Source: Catellatospora methionotrophica (lineage in GTDB: Bacteria; Actinomycetota; Actinomycetes; Mycobacteriales; Micromonosporaceae). Taken from it: DNA of 64,000 nt. Below the pieces are notes generated by a model. The model saw nothing but the letters and a program-made list of their open reading frames with translations. It did no database searches and was not told the DNA's origin. The DNA lies in the NCBI RefSeq assembly GCF_011297335.1, contig NZ_JAAOTJ010000002.1, positions 310,001 through 374,000 on the forward strand. The letters are read 5' to 3'. Below are positions 17,446 through 25,916 of the stretch, piece after piece. A program made the position numbers and the translations under genes. The stretch's first letter is position 1. Each line of letters begins with the position of its first letter.

Positions 17446-17452
17446 CCTCCCC

Positions 17453-18145
17453 GTGACCACGGTGGAGATCTGCGTGAGCGACGTGCCGACCGCGCTGGTG
17501 GCGGAGGCGGCGGGAGCCGACCGGCTGGAACTGTGCGCCGATCTGGGCCAGGGCGGCACCACCCCGAGCCTTGGCGCCGTCGAGGTCGCCCTGCGCTCGC
17601 TGACCACCGCCGGACTGCGGGTGATGGTCCGGCCTCGTGGTGGGGACTTCCGGGTGAGCGAGATCGAGGAACAGGTCATGCTCGCCGACATCGCCGCCGT
17701 CCGCGCCCTGCCCAACCCGCGCGGACTCGACCTCGGCGTGGTCGTCGGCGCGCTCACCGGCGCGGGTCGGCTCGACCTGCCGGTCCTGCGCCGCCTGATC
17801 GCGGCGGCCGGGCCGCTGCCGGTGACCGTGCACAAGGCCGTCGACGAGGTCCACGATCAGCTCGCGGCCCTCGACGAGATCATCGAACTGGGTGCCGACG
17901 CCGTCCTCACCTCGGGCGCGGCCCCGACCGCGCTGGAGGGCGCGGCACGCATCGCCGCGCTGCGGGAGCGGGCCGGGGACCGGCTGCGGATCGTCGCCGC
18001 GGGCGGCATCCGGTCGCACAACATCCGGCGGGTGCTCGCCGAGACCGGCGCGCAGGAGGTGCACCTGCGGGCGCCGGTGCGGCGGGACGGCCGCGAGGCC
18101 ACCGACGCCGACGAGGTGCGCCGCGTCGTGGCCGCCACCCGCTGA
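17453..18145 (+). CDS. cutC: Copper homeostasis protein CutC
   Basis: A 230-residue TIM-barrel protein of the CutC family. It begins TTVEICVSDVPTALVAEAAG and shows DRLELCADLGQGGTTPS, the signature VMVRPRGGDF, VTVHKAVDE, DAVLTSGAAPTALEG and IVAAGGIRSHNI. Members have been linked to copper homeostasis, but the biochemical activity is uncertain. The GTG start lacks a Shine-Dalgarno and has a -10 hexamer just upstream, so it is probably leaderless. It stands alone, convergent with snapalysin and divergent from the M81 peptidase. Confidence 0.93.
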   Translation: MTTVEICVSDVPTALVAEAAGADRLELCADLGQGGTTPSLGAVEVALRSLTTAGLRVMVRPRGGDFRVSEIEEQVMLADIAAVRALPNPRGLDLGVVVGALTGAGRLDLPVLRRLIAAAGPLPVTVHKAVDEVHDQLAALDEIIELGADAVLTSGAAPTALEGAARIAALRERAGDRLRIVAAGGIRSHNIRRVLAETGAQEVHLRAPVRRDGREATDADEVRRVVAATR

Positions 18146-18205
18146 CCGGTCCCGTTCAGGAGCGGACGACCGGCCGATCAGCTCTCAAAACTGCGGCCTG
18201 GCTTC

Positions 18206-18246
18206 GTGGCGCGACGGCTCACCTGGGGTGGGTGCCGTCGCGCCAC
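18206..18246. terminator. Hairpin terminator between cutC and snapalysin
   Basis: Perfect 13-bp stem (18206-18218 with 18234-18246) and 15-nt loop in the convergent intergenic region. It probably serves both strands. Confidence 0.7.
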
Positions 18247-18286
18247 CGCGGGGACGGCGGACCTGCCGCCCCCGCGGGCGTACGCG

Positions 18287-18838
18287 TCAGGAGGCCTCGT
18301 TGCGCCAGCCGGCGGGGACCAGGGCGCCGCTCGCGAACAGGTTGTTGACCTTGTTGATCTCCGTCGCGTTCGGGAAGGCGCTGGTGCACGAGGTGCCCGC
18401 GCTGCTGCCGGACATCAGTTCGGAGCAGATGCCGGTGCGCCGGTCGGGCAGGCCGAGGATGTGACCGAGCTCGTGGGCCGCGATACGCGGGGGGTTGTGG
18501 CCCTCGGCGGTCGCCTGGCGTCCCATGTAGATCGTGCCGTTGCCCAGCGAGTTGACGTAGGCGCGGGGCCAGTTGTTGTCGGCGTAGACGCGGATGTTGA
18601 GCGGGCGGCCGGAGGTCCACCGCTCCAGGCGCACGTTGGTGACGCGGGCGTTCCAGTTGGCCGCGCCCTGGTGTACGGCGTTGACGAATTCGGCGGCCTG
18701 GCTCGCGTCGTAGTAGAGCACCCGGACGGCGGCGGGTGCGGGGGCCGCGGTGGCGGCGCTGCCGACGAGCAGGCTGGACAGGGTCATCGCGATGGCGGCG
18801 AGGGTGGCCGCCGCGATCCGCGCGAGGTGAGATCTCAT
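18287..18838 (-). CDS. snpA: Snapalysin (M7 small neutral zinc metalloprotease)
   Basis: A 183-residue secreted metalloprotease. A signal peptide (about 1-31, ending TAAPAP) is followed by the M7 catalytic domain. The zinc site is HELGHILGLPD, giving His122, Glu123, His126 and Asp132, the snapalysin HExxHxxGxxD signature. Cys138 and a second Cys in GTSCTS fit a disulfide. It lacks a long propeptide. ATG 18838 is preferred; a GTG at 18853 in frame would add five residues but lacks a ribosome binding site. In Streptomyces the gene is usually divergent from a LysR-type activator; here no such gene is present, although an inverted repeat lies upstream. Confidence 0.93.
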   Translation of the reverse strand: MRSHLARIAAATLAAIAMTLSSLLVGSAATAAPAPAAVRVLYYDASQAAEFVNAVHQGAANWNARVTNVRLERWTSGRPLNIRVYADNNWPRAYVNSLGNGTIYMGRQATAEGHNPPRIAAHELGHILGLPDRRTGICSELMSGSSAGTSCTSAFPNATEINKVNNLFASGALVPAGWRNEAS

Positions 18839-18856
18839 GCCCCACACCCTCACTCA

Positions 18857-18890
18857 GATTGTCAAACATTTCAATATATGTATGACAATC
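18857..18890. promoter_or_regulatory. Inverted repeat upstream of snapalysin
   Basis: GATTGTCA (18857-18864) and TGACAATC (18883-18890) form a perfect 8-bp inverted repeat with an 18-bp AT-rich spacer, 19-52 bp upstream of the snpA ATG. Each arm contains TTGTCA/TGACAA. It is a candidate operator for a LysR-type or other dimeric activator. Confidence 0.5.
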
Positions 18891-19048
18891 GGCATGCGCG
18901 GCTCCGGTGGTGCGACCCCGCGCCGGTGGGTAGGGTCGCGGTGTCCGGGCGAGGTGGGCACAGGTCAGTCATTGACAAACATCAGTCGCCGGTGGCGCAA
19001 TAGCCCATGTCCGAGCAGTGTTCTGCCCGGTCCCGCCGGTCTGCGGCG

Positions 19049-19078
19049 ACAACTTTTGCCACGATCGACAAAAGTTGT
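19049..19078. promoter_or_regulatory. Perfect 10-bp-arm palindrome, candidate operator
   Basis: ACAACTTTTG (19049-19058) and CAAAAGTTGT (19069-19078) are perfect inverted arms with a 10-bp spacer, so the arm centres are 20 bp (two helical turns) apart. It lies upstream of the promoter of the gene at 19265, a typical geometry for a dimeric regulator. Confidence 0.5.
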
Positions 19079-19098
19079 GACTGAACCTCGGTTAGATC

Positions 19099-19127
19099 TG
19101 TACATCTAGAAAAAAGAATTCTAAGGT
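19099..19127 (+). promoter_or_regulatory. Candidate promoter for gene at 19265
   Basis: TGTACA (19099-19104), a 17-bp spacer and TAAGGT (19122-19127). The surroundings are AT-rich and carry further short symmetries (TAGAT...ATCTA and TAGAA...TTCTA). The leader would be about 130 nt. Confidence 0.35.
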
Positions 19128-19264
19128 GTCTACACCAGGCATCGGCGTGCCAGGTCGCATCAGGACAGACAACACATCCGTCCCAGGTCGCGGCACGCCG
19201 CTGTGAGCGGTGCATGCCACGTCGACGGACGGTGCGCAGCAGTCCCGCTCACACTGGAGGAAAA

Positions 19265-22200
19265 GTGTTAGCTCCGTCCCGACGGGCGCGCCTGATTATG
19301 GCGGGCGCCCTCACCACAGCGGTAGTCGCCGCAGCCGGGTGGTTGCCCGCCACCGCGGCCGCCGCCGCCCCGCCCCCGCAGACCCCCGGCATCACGCTGC
19401 GGACCTTCGACATGCAGGTCGCGCTGAGCGCCCTCTGCAACCTCAAGCCCGCGCAGACCCCCAACGTCGACAAGCTCATGTCGACGATCGACTGGACCAC
19501 GGCCGCGCAGTTCGGCTACGAGGACAACTTCTACACCCAGGCCCTCGGCTACGTGAACATCCCCACCGCCGGCAGCTACACCTTCCGGCTGATCAGCGAC
19601 GACGGCTCGCGCCTGCTGATCGATGACAACGTGGTCATCAACCACGACGGGCTGCACGGCGCGACGGCCAAGGACGGCGCGGTCACCCTGACCACCGGCT
19701 ACCACGCGCTGCGCGTCGACTTCTTCGAGGCCGGCGGCGGCCAGCAGCTCACGCTGCAGTGGCAGACGCCCGGCTCGTCGACGTTCGTGACCGTGCCGAA
19801 CTCGGTGCTCAGCACCGACGCCGGCGTCGTGCGCGTCACCGCGCCGGGCCGCAAGGAGTGCGAGGGCACCGGCGACTCGCCGGGCGACGGCCTGCCGCTG
19901 ACCTCCGTGCACCCGAACTTCAACCTCGCCAACCTGCGCCCGAGCGGCTTCGAGCCGCGCGTGACGGGCATGGACTGGCTCGCCGACGGCCGCCTGGTCA
20001 TCTGCACCTGGGGCGGCACCAACGACTCCGGCACCTCGCAGGCCGGTGAAGTCTGGATCATGGGCAACACCGGCGGCAACGCCAACCCGAGCACCGTCAC
20101 CACCAAGCGGGTCGGCAGCAACCTCAAGGAGCCGATGGGCCTCAAGGTCGTCGACGGGGTCATCTACGTCTCGGAGAAGATGCGGCTGACCAGGCTCGTC
20201 GACACCAACGGCGACGAGGTGGCCGACCAGTACCAGCAGGTCGCGACCTGGCCGTACGGCGGCACGTTCCACGAGTTCGCGTTCGGCCTGATGTACGAGG
20301 CCCCGTTCTTCTACCTCAACCTCTCGGTAGGCATCGACTACGGCGGCAACACCACCAACCCGCAGAAGGTCGGCAACCGCGGCACCACCATCAAAATCAA
20401 CAAGGACACCGGCGCGTGGACGTACGTCGCCGGCGGCCTGCGGACCCCGCACGGCATCGGCTGGGGCCCGGAGAACGGCCTGTTCGTCACCGACAACCAG
20501 GGCGGCTGGCAGCCGGCCTCGAAGCTGGTGCACATCAAGCAGGGCCGCTTCTTCAACCACTACCTGACCCCGGCCGGCCCGTTCGACAGTGCCCCGGTCA
20601 CCCCGCCGGTGATCTGGCTGCCGCAGAACGAGATCGGCAACTCGCCGAGCACCCCGAAGTACATGACCAGCGGCCTGTACTCCGGACAGTTCGTCATCGG
20701 TGACGTCACCTACGGCGGCCTGCAGCGCGCCGCGGTCGAAAAGATCAACGGCGAGTACCAGGGCGCCCTGTTCCGCATGACGCAGGGCCTGGAAGCCGGT
20801 ATCTCCGAGGTCAACGTCGGCCCCGACGGCGCCATCTACGTCGGCGGCATCGGCGGCGGCGGCAACTGGGGCCAGTCCGGCAAGCTGAACTTCGGCCTGC
20901 AGAAGCTGATCCCCAACGGCAACAACGTCTTCGACATGCTCAACATGAAGGCGCTGTCCAACGGCTTCGAGATCGAGTACACCCAGCCGATCTCCGCGGC
21001 CACCGCCGCCAACCTGGCCACCAAGTACCGCGTGAAGCAGTGGCGCTACGTCCCGACGGCCGCCTACGGCGGCCCGAAGATCGACGAAGAGACGCTGACG
21101 GTGTCCTCGGCGACCCTGTCCGCCGACGGCAAGAAGGTCACCCTGGCCATCAACGGCCTCAAGGCCGGCCGGGTCGTGCACATCCGCTCGCCGCGGCCGT
21201 TCGGTTCCACCAACGGCCAGTCGCTGTGGAACACCGAGGTCTGGTACACCCTCAACAACATCCCCGGCCAGGCCCCGTCCAGCAACCTGGCCCTGAACAA
21301 GCCGGCCACCGCCGACAGCTCCTGCACCACCTCCGAGGGCCCGGCGCAGGCGTTCAACGGCACCGTCAACGGCGGCAACGCCGACAAGTGGTGCTCGCTG
21401 GGCACCAGCAAGTGGCTGCAGGTCGACCTCGGCTCCGCGCAGAGCGTCAACCGGTTCGTCGTCCAGCACGCGGGTGCCGGTGGCGAGGACACGGGCTGGA
21501 ACACCCGTGACTTCAACATCCAGACGTCCACCAACGGCACGACCTGGACCACTGCGGCGACCGTCACCGCGAACACGGCCAACACCACCACCCACAACAT
21601 CACGGCGACCTCGGCCCGATACGTCAGGCTGAACGTCACCACCGGCGGCACCACCGGCAACGGCGCGGCCCGCATCTACGAACTCGAGGTCTACGGCGGC
21701 ACCCCGCCACCGACGGGCAACCTCGCGCTCAACAAGGCGGCGACCGCCGACAGCTCCTGCGGCACCACCGAAGGCCCCGACAAGGCGGTCAACGGCAGCG
21801 TCTCGGGCGGCAACACCGACAAGTGGTGCTCGCTCGGCGCGACCAAGTGGCTCCAGGTCGACCTCGGCTCCTCGCAGACGGTCGCCCAGCTCGTCGTCCG
21901 GCACGCCGGAGCGGGCGGGGAGAACACCGCCTGGAACACCCGCGACTTCAACCTGCAGGTGTCGACCAACGGCACCAGCTGGACCACGGTCGCGACCGTC
22001 ACCGCCAACACGGCCAGCGTCACCACGCACAACTTCACCGCCACGTCGGCCCGCTACATCAGGCTGAACGTGACGACCCCGGCCAGCGACGGCAACGGCG
22101 CCGCCCGGATCTACGAGTTCGAGGCGTACGCCAACACGACCCAGCCCACCCGGATCGTGCTGTTCGACGGTGCCAACATGAACAACTTCCAGCACTCCAA

Positions 22201-22732
22201 CGGCACCCCGGTCACCTGGCCGCTGGGCAACGGCGGCGTCGAGGTCCTCGGCGGCGACATCAAGTCCAAGCAGGCGTTCGGTGACTTCAAGCTGCACGCC
22301 GAGTTCTGGCTGCCGCTGCTGCCGGGCGACGTCACCGGCCAGCAACGGGCCAACAGTGGCATCTACCTGCAGGACCGCTACGAGCTGCAGGTGCTGGACT
22401 CGTTCGGGGACACCACCCCGGCCAACAACGAGTGCGGCGCGATCTACGAGAAGATCGCCCCGTCGGTCAACGCGGCCACCGCGCCGCAGACCTGGCAGAC
22501 CTACGACGTGACGTTCCGGGCGGCCCGCTTCAACGGGACCACCAAGACCGAGAACGCCCGCGTCACGGTCGTCTGGAACGGCGTCACCGTCATCAACAAC
22601 GCCGAGATCAACGGCTCCACCGGCAACGGTGCGGCCGAGACCTCGGCCCCCGGCCCGCTGCGGTTCCAGGACCACGGCGACCCGGGCGCCAACCTGTTCT
22701 ACCGCAACATCTGGGTAGAGCCTGTGGCCTGA
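19265..22732 (+). CDS. Secreted PA14 / glucose-dehydrogenase-like propeller / F5-8-C x2 / DUF1080 protein
   Basis: A 1155-residue secreted multidomain protein. A signal peptide (about 1-33) precedes a PA14 domain (about 40-180, AGSYTFRLISDDGSRLLIDD), which usually binds carbohydrate. A glucose/sorbosone-dehydrogenase-like beta-propeller (about 215-660, with TGMDWLADGRLVICTWGG and RTPHGIGWGPENGLFVTD) follows. Next are two F5/8 type C (CBM32-like) modules (about 677-812 and 818-958) that are highly similar to each other, clearly a tandem duplication. A DUF1080/3-keto-disaccharide hydrolase domain (about 965-1155, ANSGIYLQDRYELQVLDS) ends the protein. The set suggests binding and oxidation or hydrolysis of an extracellular sugar. 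I start it at GTG 19265, four bases after GGAGG; the second codon is the rare TTA. A hairpin follows. Confidence 0.9.
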   Translation: MLAPSRRARLIMAGALTTAVVAAAGWLPATAAAAAPPPQTPGITLRTFDMQVALSALCNLKPAQTPNVDKLMSTIDWTTAAQFGYEDNFYTQALGYVNIPTAGSYTFRLISDDGSRLLIDDNVVINHDGLHGATAKDGAVTLTTGYHALRVDFFEAGGGQQLTLQWQTPGSSTFVTVPNSVLSTDAGVVRVTAPGRKECEGTGDSPGDGLPLTSVHPNFNLANLRPSGFEPRVTGMDWLADGRLVICTWGGTNDSGTSQAGEVWIMGNTGGNANPSTVTTKRVGSNLKEPMGLKVVDGVIYVSEKMRLTRLVDTNGDEVADQYQQVATWPYGGTFHEFAFGLMYEAPFFYLNLSVGIDYGGNTTNPQKVGNRGTTIKINKDTGAWTYVAGGLRTPHGIGWGPENGLFVTDNQGGWQPASKLVHIKQGRFFNHYLTPAGPFDSAPVTPPVIWLPQNEIGNSPSTPKYMTSGLYSGQFVIGDVTYGGLQRAAVEKINGEYQGALFRMTQGLEAGISEVNVGPDGAIYVGGIGGGGNWGQSGKLNFGLQKLIPNGNNVFDMLNMKALSNGFEIEYTQPISAATAANLATKYRVKQWRYVPTAAYGGPKIDEETLTVSSATLSADGKKVTLAINGLKAGRVVHIRSPRPFGSTNGQSLWNTEVWYTLNNIPGQAPSSNLALNKPATADSSCTTSEGPAQAFNGTVNGGNADKWCSLGTSKWLQVDLGSAQSVNRFVVQHAGAGGEDTGWNTRDFNIQTSTNGTTWTTAATVTANTANTTTHNITATSARYVRLNVTTGGTTGNGAARIYELEVYGGTPPPTGNLALNKAATADSSCGTTEGPDKAVNGSVSGGNTDKWCSLGATKWLQVDLGSSQTVAQLVVRHAGAGGENTAWNTRDFNLQVSTNGTSWTTVATVTANTASVTTHNFTATSARYIRLNVTTPASDGNGAARIYEFEAYANTTQPTRIVLFDGANMNNFQHSNGTPVTWPLGNGGVEVLGGDIKSKQAFGDFKLHAEFWLPLLPGDVTGQQRANSGIYLQDRYELQVLDSFGDTTPANNECGAIYEKIAPSVNAATAPQTWQTYDVTFRAARFNGTTKTENARVTVVWNGVTVINNAEINGSTGNGAAETSAPGPLRFQDHGDPGANLFYRNIWVEPVA

Positions 22733-22747
22733 TCCCCCACAGAAAGG

Positions 22748-22778
22748 AGCCGGTCCGGACACTGCGTCCGGGCCGGCT
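22748..22778. terminator. Bidirectional hairpin terminator
   Basis: 13-bp stem (22748-22760 with 22766-22778, one G-T wobble) and 5-nt loop between converging genes. Confidence 0.65.
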
Positions 22779-22797
22779 TCCCCCGTTCGAAGCAGAA

Positions 22798-25758
22798 TCA
22801 GCCCAGGGACACCGCGAGACGCTGCATGGCCTTCTCCGCGTCGGCGAGATTCAGCTCCTCGAAGATCGCCAGCGCGGCCCGCCAGGCCGCCACGGCGTCG
22901 GTGTCCGCGCCCGCCGCGCGGTGCGCGTCGCCGAGGTGCAGCAGGACGTCGCCGCAGCCCGGCCGGTCCCCGACCTCCTCGAACAGCCGGTACGCCTGGG
23001 CGAAGTCCGCCAGCGCGCGGCTGTGGTCACCGAGGTGCAGGTACGCGACGCCGAGGCTGTCGTGGGTCGCCGCCTCACCCCGCCGGTCGCCCAGCTCGCG
23101 CAGCAGCGCCAGGGCCCGTTGCCCGTAGCGGACGCTGTCCTCGTGCCTGCCCAGCTCGGCGAGCTGGACGCAGATGTTGTTGAGCGCGTTGGCCGTCCCG
23201 GCCTGGTGCCCGGCGCGCTCGAACAGCGCCACCCCGCGTTCGGCGTGCCGAAGTGCCAGGTCGGCGCGGCCCTGTAGTTCCTCGACGACGGACAGGTCCA
23301 GTTCCACGTGGCCCAGCGAGGCGATGTCGCCCAGTGCGGCGAACAGTTCCATCGCGCGGTGCAGGGGCGTACGCGCGTCCGGGTGTCCGAGCCAGGCCAG
23401 CGCCCGCCCGCGGCCGCGCTGGCTGTGCGCGGCACCGAGCCGGTCGCCGCTCCGCTCGGCGGCGCGCAGGGCCTTGTCCTGCAGCTCGGCCCAGTCCTGC
23501 CAGTATCCGGCCCGGTCCTGGTAGGTGAGCATCGCCCAGGCGAGCTGCCACAGGTACGGCCCGTCGGCGACGTCGGCGACCGCCAGCAGCACCGGGTACT
23601 CGGTCCGGAACCAGTCCATCGCTTCCCGGTGATCGGCCAGCGGCTGCCCGGACGAGCCCTCCGCCAGCCCGATGGGGTCCCGGCGCGGCGCGAGCAGCAG
23701 CGTGCCCGCGGCCGCGGTGTGCAGGTAGTGGCCGACCATCCGCCGAATGGCAGCGGCGCGGTCGGCGACGCTGTCCTCGGCCAGGACGAGCTCTCGTGCG
23801 AAGGCCCGCAGCAGATCGTGGAACCGGAATCGGCCGGGGGAGGGCTCCTCGATCAGATGCGCGGCCGCCAACTCGCGCAGGGTCCGGCGCGCCCCGGTGC
23901 CGGCGACGTCGGCCAGCCGGGCTGCGGCCGCCACCGACACCTCCGGGCCGGGATGCAGCGCGAGCAGCCGGAACATCGCCGCTTCGGCGGGCCTGAGGTC
24001 CCGGTAGGAGTGCATGAACACGGTGCGCACGTCGGCTGCCCGGTCGCTGATCTCCAGCGCTGAGAGCGTGCCGTGTCCGCCGCGCAGCTCGGCGGCGAGC
24101 GCGGCGAGCGTGAAGTGCGGGTGGGTCGCTGCCCGCGCGGCGACCACGGCCAGGGCGAGCGGGAGCCTGCCGCACGCTTCGACGATGTCGGCGACGGCCC
24201 CCGGTTCCGCGGCGATCCGCTGCTCGCCGAGCCGGTACGCCAGGAACGAGCGGGCCTCGGCGGCGGTGAAGACGCCGAGCCGCACCGGCTGCGCGTGCTG
24301 GGCCGCCGCGAGCCCGGTGAGCTGGTCACGGCTGGTGACCAGGACCATGGCGCCGGGGGCTCCGGGCAGGGCCGGGCGCACCTGCTCGGCGTCGCGGGCG
24401 TTGTCCAGCAGGATCAGTACGCGCTTTCCGGCGACCAGGCTGCGGTAGTGCGCTGCCAGCGCGTGCGGGGCATGCGGCAGCCGCGCGCCCGGCTGCAGCG
24501 CTTCCAGTAGCGCCCGGATCACCTCGCCGGAACTCATCGCTGCCCGGCCGGGGTCGTAGCCGCGCAGGTCGAGGTACAGCCGCCCGTCGGGGAACGCGTC
24601 GCGTACCGCGTGTGCCCAGTGCACGGCCAGGGTGGACTTGCCGACTCCCGCCATGCCGGAGATCGTGCAGACCAGGGGGGCGCGTCCGGGCCAGCCTGCC
24701 AGCAGGCCGTCCAGGCGGGCGAGGTCGCTCTGCCGTCCGGAGAACCGGTGCGGCGCGGCGGGGAGCTGTTCGGGCACATGCCCGGCCGGGCCGCCGAGTA
24801 GGGTGCGGTGGGCCTGCTCCAGCTCGGGGCCGGGATCGACGCCGAGTTCGTCGCGCAGCCCGCGGCGCAGCGCCTCGTACGCGGCCAGGGCGGCGGCTCG
24901 CTGCCCGGTGGCGGCCAGCGCCGTCATCAGGCGCAGGCACACCGGCTCGTCGAGCGGGTCGGCTTCGGCCAGCGGGAGCAGGGCGGCCAGGGCTTGCTGT
25001 GGTGGGGCGCCCGCGTCGGCGTACTCGATGGCGCAGGCCCGGCGCTGCCGCCCGAGGTCCACCAGCGCCGGGTGGGTCTGCAGTCCGGGCAGGTCGGCCA
25101 GTGGTGCGCCGCGCCACATCGCGACGGCCCGCTGGAAGCAACGCAGGGCGTCCTCCTGCCGCCCGTGCGCCGACAGCGACCTGGCCTGCGCCGCGACGTC
25201 CTGAAACGCCAGCAGGTCGAGCTGGTCGGCCGTCACGTCCAGGCGGTATCCGTCGCCGACCGCGGCGATGCCGATCGGCTGCCCCGACAGGCGTGCCCGC
25301 AGCCGGGAGATGTGCGTCTGCAGCAGGGGTGTCGCCTGCGGGGTGGCCCACAGCTGCTCTGTCAGCTCGTCGCGGGGCACTACGGCGTTCGGTGACAGGG
25401 CGAGCAGGGCCAGCAGCGTGCGCCGGGTGGGCGAACCGAGGTCGATGGAGTGCCCGCCGATGGTGACCCGCAGCGGGCCCAGCACCTCGATCCGCACGCC
25501 GCCCGGATCGCCGTCGGGATCGTGGCCCAGCTCGATCAGGGCGTCCGTTTCGGCCGTCGTCAGGCTGAGCGCCGCGGCCAGGCGGCGCAGCGTGTCCGGC
25601 CGGGGCCGTAGCACCCGGCCCTGTTCCAGGTCGCGCAGCCCGGCGGCGCTGATCGCGGCCAGGGCGGCGAGCTCTGCCTGGCTGAGCCCGGCCCGGTTGC
25701 GGCGCTCGCGGATGTGACGGCCCACAGGTGACGGTCCGCCTGGCACATGCTTCTCCAT
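22798..25758 (-). CDS. XRE-SARP-NB-ARC-TPR giant transcriptional regulator
   Basis: A 986-residue AfsR-like regulator with an added N-terminal Cro/C1-type HTH (about 13-70, GRHIRERRNRAGLSQAELA). Then come an OmpR-like SARP winged helix (about 88-165, IEVLGPLRVTIGG) and the bacterial transcriptional activation domain (about 170-315). An NB-ARC/STAND ATPase follows with a P-loop SGMAGVGKST near residue 373. The C-terminal half is TPR repeats. Such proteins act as ATP-dependent switches that activate secondary-metabolite or developmental genes. I start it at ATG 25758; ATG 25812 and an unlikely TTG 25821 are in-frame alternatives with no better ribosome binding site. It is divergent from the metzincin operon at 25917, a candidate target. 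The double DNA-binding design is the unusual part. Confidence 0.88.
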   Translation of the reverse strand: MEKHVPGGPSPVGRHIRERRNRAGLSQAELAALAAISAAGLRDLEQGRVLRPRPDTLRRLAAALSLTTAETDALIELGHDPDGDPGGVRIEVLGPLRVTIGGHSIDLGSPTRRTLLALLALSPNAVVPRDELTEQLWATPQATPLLQTHISRLRARLSGQPIGIAAVGDGYRLDVTADQLDLLAFQDVAAQARSLSAHGRQEDALRCFQRAVAMWRGAPLADLPGLQTHPALVDLGRQRRACAIEYADAGAPPQQALAALLPLAEADPLDEPVCLRLMTALAATGQRAAALAAYEALRRGLRDELGVDPGPELEQAHRTLLGGPAGHVPEQLPAAPHRFSGRQSDLARLDGLLAGWPGRAPLVCTISGMAGVGKSTLAVHWAHAVRDAFPDGRLYLDLRGYDPGRAAMSSGEVIRALLEALQPGARLPHAPHALAAHYRSLVAGKRVLILLDNARDAEQVRPALPGAPGAMVLVTSRDQLTGLAAAQHAQPVRLGVFTAAEARSFLAYRLGEQRIAAEPGAVADIVEACGRLPLALAVVAARAATHPHFTLAALAAELRGGHGTLSALEISDRAADVRTVFMHSYRDLRPAEAAMFRLLALHPGPEVSVAAAARLADVAGTGARRTLRELAAAHLIEEPSPGRFRFHDLLRAFARELVLAEDSVADRAAAIRRMVGHYLHTAAAGTLLLAPRRDPIGLAEGSSGQPLADHREAMDWFRTEYPVLLAVADVADGPYLWQLAWAMLTYQDRAGYWQDWAELQDKALRAAERSGDRLGAAHSQRGRGRALAWLGHPDARTPLHRAMELFAALGDIASLGHVELDLSVVEELQGRADLALRHAERGVALFERAGHQAGTANALNNICVQLAELGRHEDSVRYGQRALALLRELGDRRGEAATHDSLGVAYLHLGDHSRALADFAQAYRLFEEVGDRPGCGDVLLHLGDAHRAAGADTDAVAAWRAALAIFEELNLADAEKAMQRLAVSLG

Positions 25759-25916
25759 CGTCGGGGGTCCCGTACCGGGACCGTAGCGGTTCGGCGTCGC
25801 CGACCTGTCCATGCGGGTCAACTGCCTCGGCCGTCCGTCGCCGAAGTGTCGGCCGGCTGACAGCGCCGCCGAGCAGTCTTACGCGGTAGATCGTTCTCGG
25901 CAATGAGGGAGACCAC

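Larger units (their letters stand above)
18839..19264. other. AT-rich intergenic region between snpA and a multidomain gene
   Basis: No gene is supported in these 426 bases. Two AT-rich pockets (about 18857-18890 and 19049-19125) stand out strongly against the GC-rich genome. Each contains an inverted repeat, listed separately. The right part holds a plausible promoter for the gene at 19265. Confidence 0.6.

Noticed and set aside
19268-22762. Long minus-strand frame opposite the PA14/propeller gene
   Set aside because: No domain signal and composition typical of a shadow frame; the real gene has PA14, F5/8-C and DUF1080 motifs.
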